Shown here in pieces: positions 16,168 to 24,184 of a stretch of 64,000 nt of DNA. The notes beneath the pieces were generated by a model. That model saw nothing but the letters and a program-made list of their open reading frames with translations. It had not been told where the DNA came from and did not search any database. Origin of the DNA: Polynucleobacter sp. UK-Gri1-W3 (lineage in GTDB: Bacteria > Pseudomonadota > Gammaproteobacteria > Burkholderiales > Burkholderiaceae); the NCBI RefSeq assembly GCF_018881595.1, contig NZ_JACVQA010000008.1, positions 124,001-188,000 on the forward strand, in the 5' to 3' direction. Positions within the stretch are counted from its first letter, which is position 1; every line of letters begins with the position of its first letter. A program made the position numbers and the translations under genes.

Positions 16168-17691
16168 TCAAGCGATCTTGACTGGAATACCAGCAATCTT
16201 GGCTTGCCATTCACGCGGGCCTTCGTTGTGCATGGAGATGCCTTCTGAATTCACCGCAACAGTTACTGGCATATCTTTCACATCAAACTCATAAATAGCT
16301 TCCATGCCTAAGTCAGCAAAGCCAACTACCTTAGAGGTTTGAATTGCTTTAGATACTAGATAAGCAGCGCCACCAACAGCCATTAAGTAAGCTGACTTAT
16401 GTTTCTTAATTGCTTCAATTGCTTCAGGTCCGCGCTCTGCTTTACCAATCATGGTGATTAAACCTGTCTTAGCAAGCATCATCTCGGTGAACTTATCCAT
16501 ACGGGTAGCAGTAGTAGGGCCAGCAGGGCCAACCGCTTCATCGCGCACTGGATCAACCGGTCCAACATAATAGATTGCACGGTTCTTAAAGCTCACCGGC
16601 AATTCTTCACCTTTGGCGAGCATGTCTTGGATGCGCTTATGAGCGGCATCACGTCCAGTCAAAATTTTGCCGTTGAGCAATAAAGTTTCACCTGGCTTCC
16701 AGCTGGCGACTTCTTCGGCGGTAAGGGTGTCCATATTAACGCGCTTAGATTTTTGAACATCTGGTGTCCAAGTGACATCTGGCCAGTCAGACAGAGAAGG
16801 CTTTTCTAATTTAGCAGGGCCATCACCATGCAAATGGAAATGTACGTGACGAGTAGCTGCACAGTTAGGAATCATGGCAACAGGCAATGAAGCTGCGTGA
16901 GTTGGGTATTCCATGATCTTGACATCCAGCACGGTAGCAAGACCACCGAGGCCTTGAGCACCAATACCCAGTTTGTTTACTTTTTCATAGAGCTCTAAAC
17001 GCAGTTCTTCAGCGCGCGTTTTAGGGCCACGCTCAATGAGTTCTTGAATGTCTACTGGACCCATCAAAGATTCTTTTGCCATGAGCATGGCTTTTTCTGG
17101 TGTACCACCAATACCAATACCGAGGATGCCGGGAGGGCACCAGCCTGCGCCCATAGTAGGCACAGTTTTGAGAACCCAGTCCACGATCGAATCAGAAGGG
17201 TTCAGCATGACCATCTTCGCTTTGTTTTCTGAGCCACCACCTTTAGCCGCGCAAATTACTTCAACATCATCGCCAGGAACAATTTCATAGTGAATTACTG
17301 CAGGAGTGTTATCACCTGTATTTTTACGTTTACCTGCTGGATCAGCTAATACTGAAGCACGCAACATATTGTCTGGATTGAGGTAAGCGCGACGTACGCC
17401 TTCATTCACCATATCGCTGACACTCATCGTTGCATCAGGCCATTGCACATTCATACCAATCTTCAAAAAAACCACTGCAATACCAGTGTCTTGGCACATT
17501 GGACGATGGCCTTCGGCACACATTCGACTATTGGTCAAAATTTGGGCAATAGCATCCTTAGCCGCCTCACCTTGCTCAAGCTCATAGGCCCTACCCATGG
17601 CAGTAATAAAGTCCTTGGGGTGGTAGTAGGAGATGAACTGAAATGCGTCTGCAACGCTTTGAATAAGGTCGTTTTGTTTGATATTGGTCAT
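16168..17691 (-). CDS. fumA: Fumarate hydratase, class I (iron-sulfur)
   Basis: Oxygen-sensitive 4Fe-4S fumarase interconverting fumarate and malate in the citric acid cycle. At 507 aa it is full length. The N-terminal alpha domain carries cluster cysteines in RPMCQDTGIAV and in ATVxxNCAATRH-like IPNCAATRHVHF; the GGGSENKAKM and GWCPPGILGIGIGGTPEKA segments are characteristic. The C-terminal beta domain contains PVDPVRDEAVGPAGPTTATRMD. It is divergent from acs across a 186-bp gap that likely holds both promoters. The fumA/fumB distinction is not meaningful here. Confidence 0.92.
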   Translation of the reverse strand: MTNIKQNDLIQSVADAFQFISYYHPKDFITAMGRAYELEQGEAAKDAIAQILTNSRMCAEGHRPMCQDTGIAVVFLKIGMNVQWPDATMSVSDMVNEGVRRAYLNPDNMLRASVLADPAGKRKNTGDNTPAVIHYEIVPGDDVEVICAAKGGGSENKAKMVMLNPSDSIVDWVLKTVPTMGAGWCPPGILGIGIGGTPEKAMLMAKESLMGPVDIQELIERGPKTRAEELRLELYEKVNKLGIGAQGLGGLATVLDVKIMEYPTHAASLPVAMIPNCAATRHVHFHLHGDGPAKLEKPSLSDWPDVTWTPDVQKSKRVNMDTLTAEEVASWKPGETLLLNGKILTGRDAAHKRIQDMLAKGEELPVSFKNRAIYYVGPVDPVRDEAVGPAGPTTATRMDKFTEMMLAKTGLITMIGKAERGPEAIEAIKKHKSAYLMAVGGAAYLVSKAIQTSKVVGFADLGMEAIYEFDVKDMPVTVAVNSEGISMHNEGPREWQAKIAGIPVKIA

Positions 17692-17877
17692 GGTTTTAGG
17701 CTTATTTCCACATTATTAGTAAGGTTTGCCCTATTTTAAGGGTTTGCCATAGAGCAAATCCCCAGTGTTTTCACTTATCTTCTAAGGTCTTGAGGGTGTA
17801 AACCTGTCATTTTGCGACATTTTCTCGCATTTGTAGTGGATTTTGATGATTGATTATTAGATAGAGGGCCGTGAAGC

Positions 17878-19851
17878 ATGGAACCATTAAAGCAAGAAAA
17901 CCGCGTTTTTAACCCACCTGCAGACTTTGTAAAGGGTGCGGCAATTCCAGGTATGGATGCCTATAACAAGCTTTGCGCTGAAGCGAATTCAGATTACGAC
18001 GGTTTCTGGGGTCGCCTTGCTAAAGAGAACCTCTATTGGAAAAAGCCATTTACCAAGGTTTTGGATGAATCCAAAGCACCTTTCTATAAATGGTTTGAAG
18101 ATGGCACAACCAATGCTTCATACAACTGTCTAGATCGTCAGGTTGAAGCTGGCTTGGGTGATAAGACTGCCATCATTTTTGAAGCGGATGACGGTACTGT
18201 TACTAAAGTCACTTACAAAGAAATGCTTGAGCGCGTTTGCAAAATGGCAAATGCACTGCGCAAGATGGGCGTTAAGTCTGGCGATAGCGTCATTATTTAT
18301 ATGGCAATGACGATTGAAGGCATTGTTGCTATGCAGGCATGTGCCCGTATCGGCGCAATTCACTCGGTAGTGTTCGGTGGATTTTCTGCTCAAGCTTTGC
18401 GTGATCGCATCATGGACGTCGGTGCAGTTGCAGTGATTACTGCTGATGGACAGTTCCGCGGCGGTAAAGCATTGCCACTAAAAGCAATTTGTGACGAAGC
18501 GCTCTCTACTGGTGAGTGTCCTAAGGTCAAGCATGTGATCGTAAGCAAGCGTACTGGCACTGATGTCACTATGCAGGCTGGTCGCGACGTTTGGATGCAA
18601 GAGATCGTTGCGAATGAGGCAACGACATGCGAGCCAGAGTGGGTTAGCGCTGAGCATCCATTATTTATTCTTTATACATCCGGTTCAACTGGAAAGCCAA
18701 AGGGCGTGCAGCACTCCACGGGTGGCTACCTCTTGTGGGCTATTCTGACAATGAAGTGGACCTTTGACATTAAGCCTAATGATGTGTTCTGGTGTACTGC
18801 TGACATTGGTTGGGTAACAGGCCACTCCTACATTACGTATGGCCCACTCGCAGTCGGCGCCACTGAGATCGTATTTGAAGGTGTGCCAACATATCCAAAT
18901 GCTGGTCGTTTCTGGGATATGATCCAAAAACACAAAGCATCTATTTTCTACACCGCACCAACTGCAATTCGTTCATTGATCAAAGCATCCAGTAATGATG
19001 AGGCAGTGCATCCAAAGAGCTACGATTTATCATCACTGCGCCTATTAGGTTCTGTTGGTGAGCCAATTAATCCAGAGGCATGGATGTGGTACTACGAGCA
19101 TGTTGGTAACTCCAACTGCCCAATTGCAGATACTTTCTGGCAAACCGAAACAGGTGGTCACATGATTTCACCATTGCCGGGTGCAACTCCAATGATTCCA
19201 GGTTCATGTACATTGCCATTGCCAGGTATTCAGGCGGCGATTGTGGATGAGGCTGGTGTAGACGTGCCAAACGGACAGGGCGGTATCTTGGTTGTGAAGC
19301 GCCCATGGCCTTCCATGATTCGCACGATTTGGAATGATGCAGATCGTTTCGTGAAATCGTATTTCCCAGAAGAATTGGGCGGTACCCTGTATCTGGCGGG
19401 CGACGGCGCAATTCGCAACAAAGAGACTGGCTACTTCACTATTACGGGCCGTATCGATGACGTCTTGAACGTTTCTGGTCACCGTATGGGCACAATGGAA
19501 ATTGAATCTTGCTTAGTAGCCAACCCATTGGTTGCTGAGGCAGCGGTGGTTGGTCGTCCTGATGAGCTAACTGGCGAGGCTATTTGTGTGTTCGTGGTTC
19601 TCAAAGGTGGTCGCCCAACAGGCGAAGATGCCAAGAAGATTGCTACTGAGCTGCGTAACTGGGTAGGTAAGGAGATCGGCCCGATCGCTAAACCTAAGGA
19701 TGTGCGTTTCGGCGATAACTTGCCAAAGACCCGTTCTGGCAAGATTATGCGTCGTCTCTTGCGCGTGATTGCTAAAGGTGAGGAAGTGACTCAAGACACC
19801 TCAACCCTGGAAAATCCACACATCTTGGAGCAGCTCAAAGAGTCTGTATAA
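17878..19851 (+). CDS. acs: Acetyl-CoA synthetase
   Basis: AMP-forming acetate:CoA ligase that activates acetate for the citric acid and glyoxylate cycles. At 657 aa it has the full Acs architecture: N-terminal ACS domain, adenylate motif [12 protein letters not shown] near residue 263, [13 protein letters not shown], the WWQTET-equivalent [11 protein letters not shown] near 414, and the C-terminal [11 protein letters not shown] whose lysine is the usual acetylation site. The start at 17878 is supported by the family-typical N-terminus. It stands alone and is followed by a tRNA gene. Confidence 0.95.
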   Translation: MEPLKQENRVFNPPADFVKGAAIPGMDAYNKLCAEANSDYDGFWGRLAKENLYWKKPFTKVLDESKAPFYKWFEDGTTNASYNCLDRQVEAGLGDKTAIIFEADDGTVTKVTYKEMLERVCKMANALRKMGVKSGDSVIIYMAMTIEGIVAMQACARIGAIHSVVFGGFSAQALRDRIMDVGAVAVITADGQFRGGKALPLKAICDEALSTGECPKVKHVIVSKRTGTDVTMQAGRDVWMQEIVANEATTCEPEWVSAEHPLFILYTSGSTGKPKGVQHSTGGYLLWAILTMKWTFDIKPNDVFWCTADIGWVTGHSYITYGPLAVGATEIVFEGVPTYPNAGRFWDMIQKHKASIFYTAPTAIRSLIKASSNDEAVHPKSYDLSSLRLLGSVGEPINPEAWMWYYEHVGNSNCPIADTFWQTETGGHMISPLPGATPMIPGSCTLPLPGIQAAIVDEAGVDVPNGQGGILVVKRPWPSMIRTIWNDADRFVKSYFPEELGGTLYLAGDGAIRNKETGYFTITGRIDDVLNVSGHRMGTMEIESCLVANPLVAEAAVVGRPDELTGEAICVFVVLKGGRPTGEDAKKIATELRNWVGKEIGPIAKPKDVRFGDNLPKTRSGKIMRRLLRVIAKGEEVTQDTSTLENPHILEQLKESV

Positions 19852-19868
19852 GCAGTACCCATCAGCTT

Positions 19869-19899
19869 TTGGCAGAAACCCTTTCGGCAATCGTATAAT
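19869..19899 (+). promoter_or_regulatory. Promoter of tRNA-Ser(GGA)
   Basis: A perfect -10 hexamer TATAAT lies at 19894-19899, 12 bp before the tRNA. A TTGGCA at 19869-19874 could be the -35 element, though the 19-bp spacing is slightly long. Confidence 0.55.
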
Positions 19900-19911
19900 T
19901 GACGGCTGTAC

Positions 19912-20002
19912 GGAAGGGTGGATGAGCGGTTTAAGTCACACGCCTGGAAAGCGTGCGTAGGTTAATAGCCTACCGCGGGTTCGAATCCCGCCTCTTCCGC
20001 CA
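19912..20002 (+). tRNA. tRNA-Ser (anticodon GGA)
   Basis: Class II tRNA of 91 nt with encoded CCA. The acceptor GGAAGGG pairs with CTCTTCC (one G-T pair). The anticodon stem CACGC/GCGTG encloses CTGGAAA, giving anticodon GGA. The long variable arm GTAGGTTAATAGCCTAC and T-loop GGTTCGAATCC are as expected for serine. Confidence 0.97.
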
Positions 20003-20011
20003 AGTAGCAGC

Positions 20012-20040
20012 AAAGCCACCTTCGGGTGGCTTTTTTTCTT
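20012..20040 (+). terminator. Rho-independent terminator after tRNA-Ser(GGA)
   Basis: Perfect 9-bp stem AAAGCCACC/GGTGGCTTT around a TTCG tetraloop, followed by a T-rich tail. It begins 10 bp after the tRNA CCA. Confidence 0.93.
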
Positions 20041-20106
20041 TTCGACTTCCCGTAATATCTTGGTAGTTAAGAATCAATCGTAAAACCAATCAAAGATGGA
20101 GAAAAA

Positions 20107-20412
20107 ATGATCTACGCAATTATGTTGATGGATAAGCCAGGTACAGCAGATTTACGGATTCAGATTCGCCCAGAGCACCGCGCTTATTTGGCCCAACTTT
20201 CGGATCGTATGGCCTTTGCAGGCCCTCTCACTTCAGAAGATGGCAAGACGACGCTTGGCAGTTTGATTGCAATTGATTTTCCTAGTAGGGCAGATGTGGA
20301 TGCTTGGTTAAAGGATGAGCCGTACACCAAGGCTGGCGTTTATGAAATGCCGGTCATTCATGTTTTCAATAATATGTGGGAGCAAAAAGCAGGCTTTCCA
20401 CCGGCAAAATAA
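20107..20412 (+). CDS. YciI family protein
   Basis: A 101-aa cytoplasmic protein of the YciI-like family (dimeric ferredoxin-like fold). The family pattern is visible: YAIMLMDKPG, then RPEHRAYLAQLSDRMAFAGPLTSEDG with the conserved His-Asp-type pocket, and DVDAWLKDEPYTKAGVYE. Members are small accessory proteins or suspected hydrolases with poorly known function. A ribosome site (GGAG) lies 8 bp before the ATG. It has its own gap from the tRNA terminator. Confidence 0.82.
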   Translation: MIYAIMLMDKPGTADLRIQIRPEHRAYLAQLSDRMAFAGPLTSEDGKTTLGSLIAIDFPSRADVDAWLKDEPYTKAGVYEMPVIHVFNNMWEQKAGFPPAK

Positions 20413-20441
20413 TGCCATTATTTAAGCAGGGCTGTTACTTT

Positions 20442-20466
20442 TGATATATCATCTCATGATATATCA
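20442..20466 (+). promoter_or_regulatory. Double palindrome, candidate operator of the TumE/TumA-like module
   Basis: Two identical copies of the self-complementary decamer TGATATATCA lie at 20442-20451 and 20457-20466, 15 bp start to start and ending just before the first gene of the module. Tandem palindromes at this position are what an autorepressing antitoxin with a helix-turn-helix domain would bind. Function is inferred from position and symmetry. Confidence 0.6.
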
Positions 20467-20472
20467 TGGGTG

Positions 20473-20829
20473 ATGGGAAAACGTGGACTTGCTACCCTTT
20501 TGGATTTGCACCAACAGATCATTGATCAAGGTGATGGTTACTGGGTAAAGATAGAGGCCTGGGAAATTGAGATTAGTGTTGCAGTGCCTTATGGAATTCG
20601 CTATTCATTAACCTTGCATAACCCAAAAGGGGTAAGAATTTTAGGTTTCGACAATGCTCATTCAGTGAGGTCTAAATCGGGGCATTCAGCAAGAAAATTA
20701 GCTTACGATCATAAGCATCGTAACTCTAGGGATCCTGGTATCCGCTATGACTTTAAAGATGTGCATGGACTGTTAAGTGATTTTTTTATAGATGTTGATA
20801 AGGTCTTAAAACTGGATAAAGAGAAATGA
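20473..20829 (+). CDS. TumE-like toxin (DUF6516 family)
   Basis: A 118-aa protein resembling the TumE toxin family: an N-terminal helix with KRGLATLL, a beta-rich core with EISVAVPYGIRYSLTLHN and a His/Asp-rich middle (GHSARKLAYDHKHRNSRDPGIRYDFKD) that looks like a degenerate nuclease-type active region. The ATG at 20473 was chosen over the GTG immediately before it. It overlaps the next gene by 4 bp (ATGA), the usual toxin-antitoxin coupling. The assignment rests on recalled family patterns plus the gene pair; the mode of toxicity is not known from the sequence. Confidence 0.68.
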   Translation: MGKRGLATLLDLHQQIIDQGDGYWVKIEAWEIEISVAVPYGIRYSLTLHNPKGVRILGFDNAHSVRSKSGHSARKLAYDHKHRNSRDPGIRYDFKDVHGLLSDFFIDVDKVLKLDKEK

Positions 20830-21176
20830 AAGTTATCAAAATTGGGATTGCGTCACAAAAAGATATTCGAGCACGCGTACTCGCTATCGCTAAAGGCGAG
20901 TTAAAACCTAAAGCAGCCGATCCAAAGATATGGTTTACCTCGATGCGCTCCTTGGCACAAGTATTGAGCGATGAAAACAGAGCTCTTTTACATGTCATTA
21001 GAGCGTCCAAGCCTATATCGATTTCTGAGTTGGCAGAGCTTACCGGAAGAAAGCAAGGCAACTTATCTCGCACACTAAAAACAATGTCCCATTACGGCTT
21101 GGTTGAGATGTTAAAAGAGGCCAGGGCCCTCAGGCCGGTTGCATGCGGTGATCGCTACGAGATAAGTCTTCAATAA
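20826..21176 (+). CDS. TumA-like antitoxin, MarR/winged-helix DNA-binding protein (HVO_A0114 type)
   Basis: A 116-aa protein with a winged-helix domain in its second half (ISISELAELTGRKQGNLSRTLKTMSHYGLVEM), matching the HVO_A0114-type antitoxins that pair with TumE-like proteins. The N-terminal part is charged and presumably contacts the toxin. It starts within the toxin stop codon and probably represses the operon through the twin TGATATATCA sites. It ends 1 bp from the convergent DUF1080 gene. A stand-alone regulator is the alternative but is unlikely given the coupling. Confidence 0.68.
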   Translation: MKVIKIGIASQKDIRARVLAIAKGELKPKAADPKIWFTSMRSLAQVLSDENRALLHVIRASKPISISELAELTGRKQGNLSRTLKTMSHYGLVEMLKEARALRPVACGDRYEISLQ

Positions 21177-21177
21177 A

Positions 21178-21771
21178 TTAAAGCGGCTTAATTTGTAGTT
21201 TTCTAAACTTAATCACGCCACCTGCCGATTGCAGGGCAATGGGGCCTTCTGTAAATTTACTATCTTGACCATTGGCTACGGTGACCATGTCATTCATCAT
21301 GACTTTAAAATTAGGTCCGTTGGCAGTAATTTCCATGGTATTCCAGCGTCCGCCAGCTTTGGGCACCGGGTCAACTTTTGCCACTTCTACAATCGCCCCA
21401 GTTGCGTAAGCTTGCTCAGGACGAGTATCCCAAATATTGATTTCATAACAAGTGGATTGACTCACGTTGTTAGGGTCTTGGCAGCGGATGAAAATACCGC
21501 TATTCGTATTGGACTCAGCATAAAACTCTGCCTTTATTACAAAATTCTTGTAAGTCTTGGTGCTAACTAAAAAACCATTGGGCTTATTCCCCTCGACAAT
21601 TCCATTGCCAATGACCCAGTTGGCACTTCCAATAATGTTCCATCCACTCAGGCTCACGCCATCAATGAGGTCGGTAAAGCCATCTGAATTTTGGGCATGT
21701 GCAACGCCCCCAATGGATAGGGTGGTAAGACCTAAAATTGCCGCACCTAGTTTTTTGAGGAATGCTTTCAT
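21178..21771 (-). CDS. DUF1080 (3-keto-disaccharide hydrolase) domain protein, secreted
   Basis: A 197-aa protein with an N-terminal signal peptide (FLKKLGAAILGLTTLSIGGVAHA), followed by one concanavalin-like DUF1080 domain. Family landmarks are FTDLIDGVSLSGWNI, the NSGIFIRCQDP strand and WNTMEITANGPNFKVMMNDMV. The domain is now linked to 3-keto-disaccharide hydrolases and is common as a small periplasmic protein. A role in periplasmic sugar or glycan turnover is inferred from family only. Confidence 0.82.
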   Translation of the reverse strand: MKAFLKKLGAAILGLTTLSIGGVAHAQNSDGFTDLIDGVSLSGWNIIGSANWVIGNGIVEGNKPNGFLVSTKTYKNFVIKAEFYAESNTNSGIFIRCQDPNNVSQSTCYEINIWDTRPEQAYATGAIVEVAKVDPVPKAGGRWNTMEITANGPNFKVMMNDMVTVANGQDSKFTEGPIALQSAGGVIKFRKLQIKPL

Positions 21772-21929
21772 GGGGTCTCCCGGGGTTCTATTTATTGTTG
21801 TCTATAAATTTCATTGTTACTGATATTGGCTCTTAAAGACAAGTCAGCTGGGTGATGTTAAGGCTTTAGGGGTGGGAAAAGAGGGTATGCCTCTCGATGT
21901 TCGGATCAGAATCAAGTAGACTTGAGGTC

Positions 21930-22154
21930 ATGAATTCAACAAAAATGCGCCTTTTCCTTATTGCCACCGTGTTGGCTGTTCTAAGTCTTACGGGCTGTGG
22001 CTCTATTGAATCTGCCGCACAAGATGACTGCACGTCAATTGGCTGGCAAATTGGCAGTAAAGGCTACCAGGATTGCTATAAAGCTAGTCTTTATGAGCGC
22101 AAGCTAGATTACTCCCTTCCTCCTGGGGATCAGCCTTCTCCTTCACTTCTTTAA
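21930..22154 (+). CDS. Small lipoprotein of unknown function
   Basis: A 74-aa lipoprotein: MNSTKMRLFLIATVLAVLSL followed by the lipobox LTGC, then a short mature part with two more cysteines (DDCTSIGW, YQDCYKAS). The ATG at 21930 follows an upstream GAGG; an in-frame ATG at 21945 is equally possible and one at 21897 is too far upstream. I know no family. The gene lies 200 bp upstream of the formate dehydrogenase operon on the same strand. Confidence 0.6.
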   Translation: MNSTKMRLFLIATVLAVLSLTGCGSIESAAQDDCTSIGWQIGSKGYQDCYKASLYERKLDYSLPPGDQPSPSLL

Positions 22155-22155
22155 C

Positions 22156-22290
22156 AGGGTAAACCCTTAGTTAAAGTCCTTGAGCGCCGTCAAGGACATG
22201 GGGTCCTAAATAACCCAAAATAAAGCGTTATTTTGAGTATTAGTGACAAGCTAAGTATTTGGCTTAGCTGGTTTTTAGTGCGCAAACCAG
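22156..22290 (+). promoter_or_regulatory. Hairpin-rich leader upstream of the formate dehydrogenase operon
   Basis: Three perfect stems sit in the gap before the operon: GTCCTTGA/TCAAGGAC (22176-22183 with 22190-22197), AGCTAAG/CTTAGCT (22249-22255 with 22263-22269) and CTGGTTT/AAACCAG (22268-22274 with 22284-22290). The last two share two bases, so they cannot both form completely. None carries a terminator-type T-run except the weak TTTTT inside the third loop region. This could be a regulatory leader, but I could not match it to a known riboswitch. Confidence 0.35.
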
Positions 22291-22354
22291 GATAGGGCTC
22301 TGCATTGGCGCTGAGCAAAAATAGCATTAAATAGATAATTAGAGACTACGAACT

Positions 22355-24157
22355 ATGAATCATCCAAAGCCTTCTGGAGAAGTCAAAGCGGTTGCTGTTG
22401 CAACTGCAGATGATTTGAGGGAAACCATTCGCCGTAAAAGCAAGCTGAAGGGTCGTCAAGCAGATGATGCTTCTATTGCTGAAGTACGCAAACTCATTGG
22501 AGATGCTCCGCATCGTCGTGATTTATTGATTGAAAATTTACACAAGCTCAATGATGAATACCGTGCTTTGCATGATCGTCATTTAGTTGCTCTAGCAAAA
22601 GAAATGAATCTGCCAATGGCAGAGGTATACGAAGTTGCCACTTTCTATCATCACTTTGAAGTAGTGCGTGGTAATGATCCAGTAGCAGATATCCTGATTC
22701 GCGTATGCGATGGTATTGCTTGCGAATTAGCTGGCGCACAAAATCTTTTAGCTAAATTGCCAGAGATCTTAGGTAATCCAAACATCAAAGTAGCTGCGGC
22801 GCCTTGTGTTGGCCGTTGCGAACAGGCTCCTGTAGCCGTAGTTCATCAATACCCAGTTTTGTTTGCTACGGTAGACAAGGTATCCGCTGCTGTAAAAAAT
22901 AACTTAACCACTCAGCCAATGGCCAAAGATGATGCTGTCTTTGATCCTGCTGCCTTAGCTGAGCAGGGCGTTTCACCGCAAGGTGAGATGCAAGCGGTTT
23001 CTCCAGATTACGTTGGATATGAGTCTTATCGTGCTCAAGGTGGTTACGCTTTAGCTAAAGAGATTTTCGAAGGCAAGAAAGATGCTGAGAGCATCATCAA
23101 GTCAATGGAAAGCTCGGGCTTGCGTGGCTTAGGTGGTGCAGGTTTCCCTGCAGGTCGTAAGTGGCGCATTGTGAAAGATCAAGTAGCGCCTAAATTGATG
23201 GCAGTGAACATCGACGAAGGTGAGCCAGGAACATTTAAAGACCGTACATACTTAGAGCGTGATCCACATCGTTTCTTAGAAGGCCTTCTTATTGCGGCAA
23301 GCGTGGTTGGTATCGATGCTTGCTATATTTATTTGCGTGATGAGTATCACGGCTGCCGTGAGTTGCTTGAAGCTGAATTAGCAAAACTCAAAGCTAATCC
23401 GCCTTTTGCATTGCCGAATATTGAACTACGTCGTGGTGCTGGTGCTTATATTTGCGGTGAAGAATCTGCCATGATTGAAAGTATCGAAGGTAAACGTGGT
23501 GAGCCGCGCATGCGTCCCCCATACATCGCCCAAGTTGGATTGTTTGGGCGCCCAACCTTAGAACACAACTTTGAGACGCTGTACTGGGTGCGCGATATTG
23601 TTCAGCGTGGACCTGAGTGGTTTAGCTCTTTTGGTCGTCACGATCGCAAAGGCTTACGAAGCTTTAGCGTTAGCGGGCGCGTGAATAAACCTGGTGTGAA
23701 GTTGGCTCCTGCCGGCATCACTATTCAAGAATTGATTGATGAGTATTGTGGTGGCATGCAAGATGGTCACAAATTCTATGGTTACTTACCTGGTGGCGCA
23801 TCGGGCGGTATCTTGCCAGCAACCATGAATGACATTCCGCTCGACTTTGATACCTTACAGCCATATGGATGCTTTATTGGTTCGGCTGCTGTGATGGTGT
23901 TTAGTGACAAAGATAAAGCGCGCGATATGGCATTAAACGTGATGCATTTCTTTGAGCATGAGAGCTGTGGTCAATGCACCCCATGCCGCGTTGGAACTGG
24001 CAAGGCTGCTAAGTTGATGCAAGCCAAATCTTGGGATCAAGAAACTTTAGAAGACTTAGCCACTGTGATGGTTGATGCTTCTATTTGTGGTCTTGGCCAA
24101 GCCGCACCAAATCCTATTCGTTGTATTCATAAATATTTCCCTGAAGAAGTAGCTTAA
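22355..24157 (+). CDS. NAD-dependent formate dehydrogenase beta subunit (NuoE-NuoF fusion)
   Basis: The 600-aa diaphorase subunit transfers electrons from the alpha subunit to NAD+. Residues about 40-180 form a NuoE-like thioredoxin-fold domain with 2Fe-2S cysteines in RVCDGIACE and APCVGRCEQ. The rest is NuoF-like, with the FMN/NAD region GLRGLGGAGFPAGRKW, EGEPGTFKDR and GAGAYICGEESA, and the 4Fe-4S motif SCGQCTPCRVGT near residue 540. The single-chain fusion resembles Methylobacterium FDH1 beta rather than the split FdsG/FdsB of Cupriavidus. The alpha subunit follows after 27 bp. Confidence 0.9.
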   Translation: MNHPKPSGEVKAVAVATADDLRETIRRKSKLKGRQADDASIAEVRKLIGDAPHRRDLLIENLHKLNDEYRALHDRHLVALAKEMNLPMAEVYEVATFYHHFEVVRGNDPVADILIRVCDGIACELAGAQNLLAKLPEILGNPNIKVAAAPCVGRCEQAPVAVVHQYPVLFATVDKVSAAVKNNLTTQPMAKDDAVFDPAALAEQGVSPQGEMQAVSPDYVGYESYRAQGGYALAKEIFEGKKDAESIIKSMESSGLRGLGGAGFPAGRKWRIVKDQVAPKLMAVNIDEGEPGTFKDRTYLERDPHRFLEGLLIAASVVGIDACYIYLRDEYHGCRELLEAELAKLKANPPFALPNIELRRGAGAYICGEESAMIESIEGKRGEPRMRPPYIAQVGLFGRPTLEHNFETLYWVRDIVQRGPEWFSSFGRHDRKGLRSFSVSGRVNKPGVKLAPAGITIQELIDEYCGGMQDGHKFYGYLPGGASGGILPATMNDIPLDFDTLQPYGCFIGSAAVMVFSDKDKARDMALNVMHFFEHESCGQCTPCRVGTGKAAKLMQAKSWDQETLEDLATVMVDASICGLGQAAPNPIRCIHKYFPEEVA

Positions 24158-24184
24158 TAAAAATTAGGGAGTAACGAGACAAAC

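Noticed and set aside
22156..22354. Moco/Tuco riboswitch
   Set aside because: The stems do not follow the published pattern as far as I can recall it; it is kept only as an uncharacterised leader.
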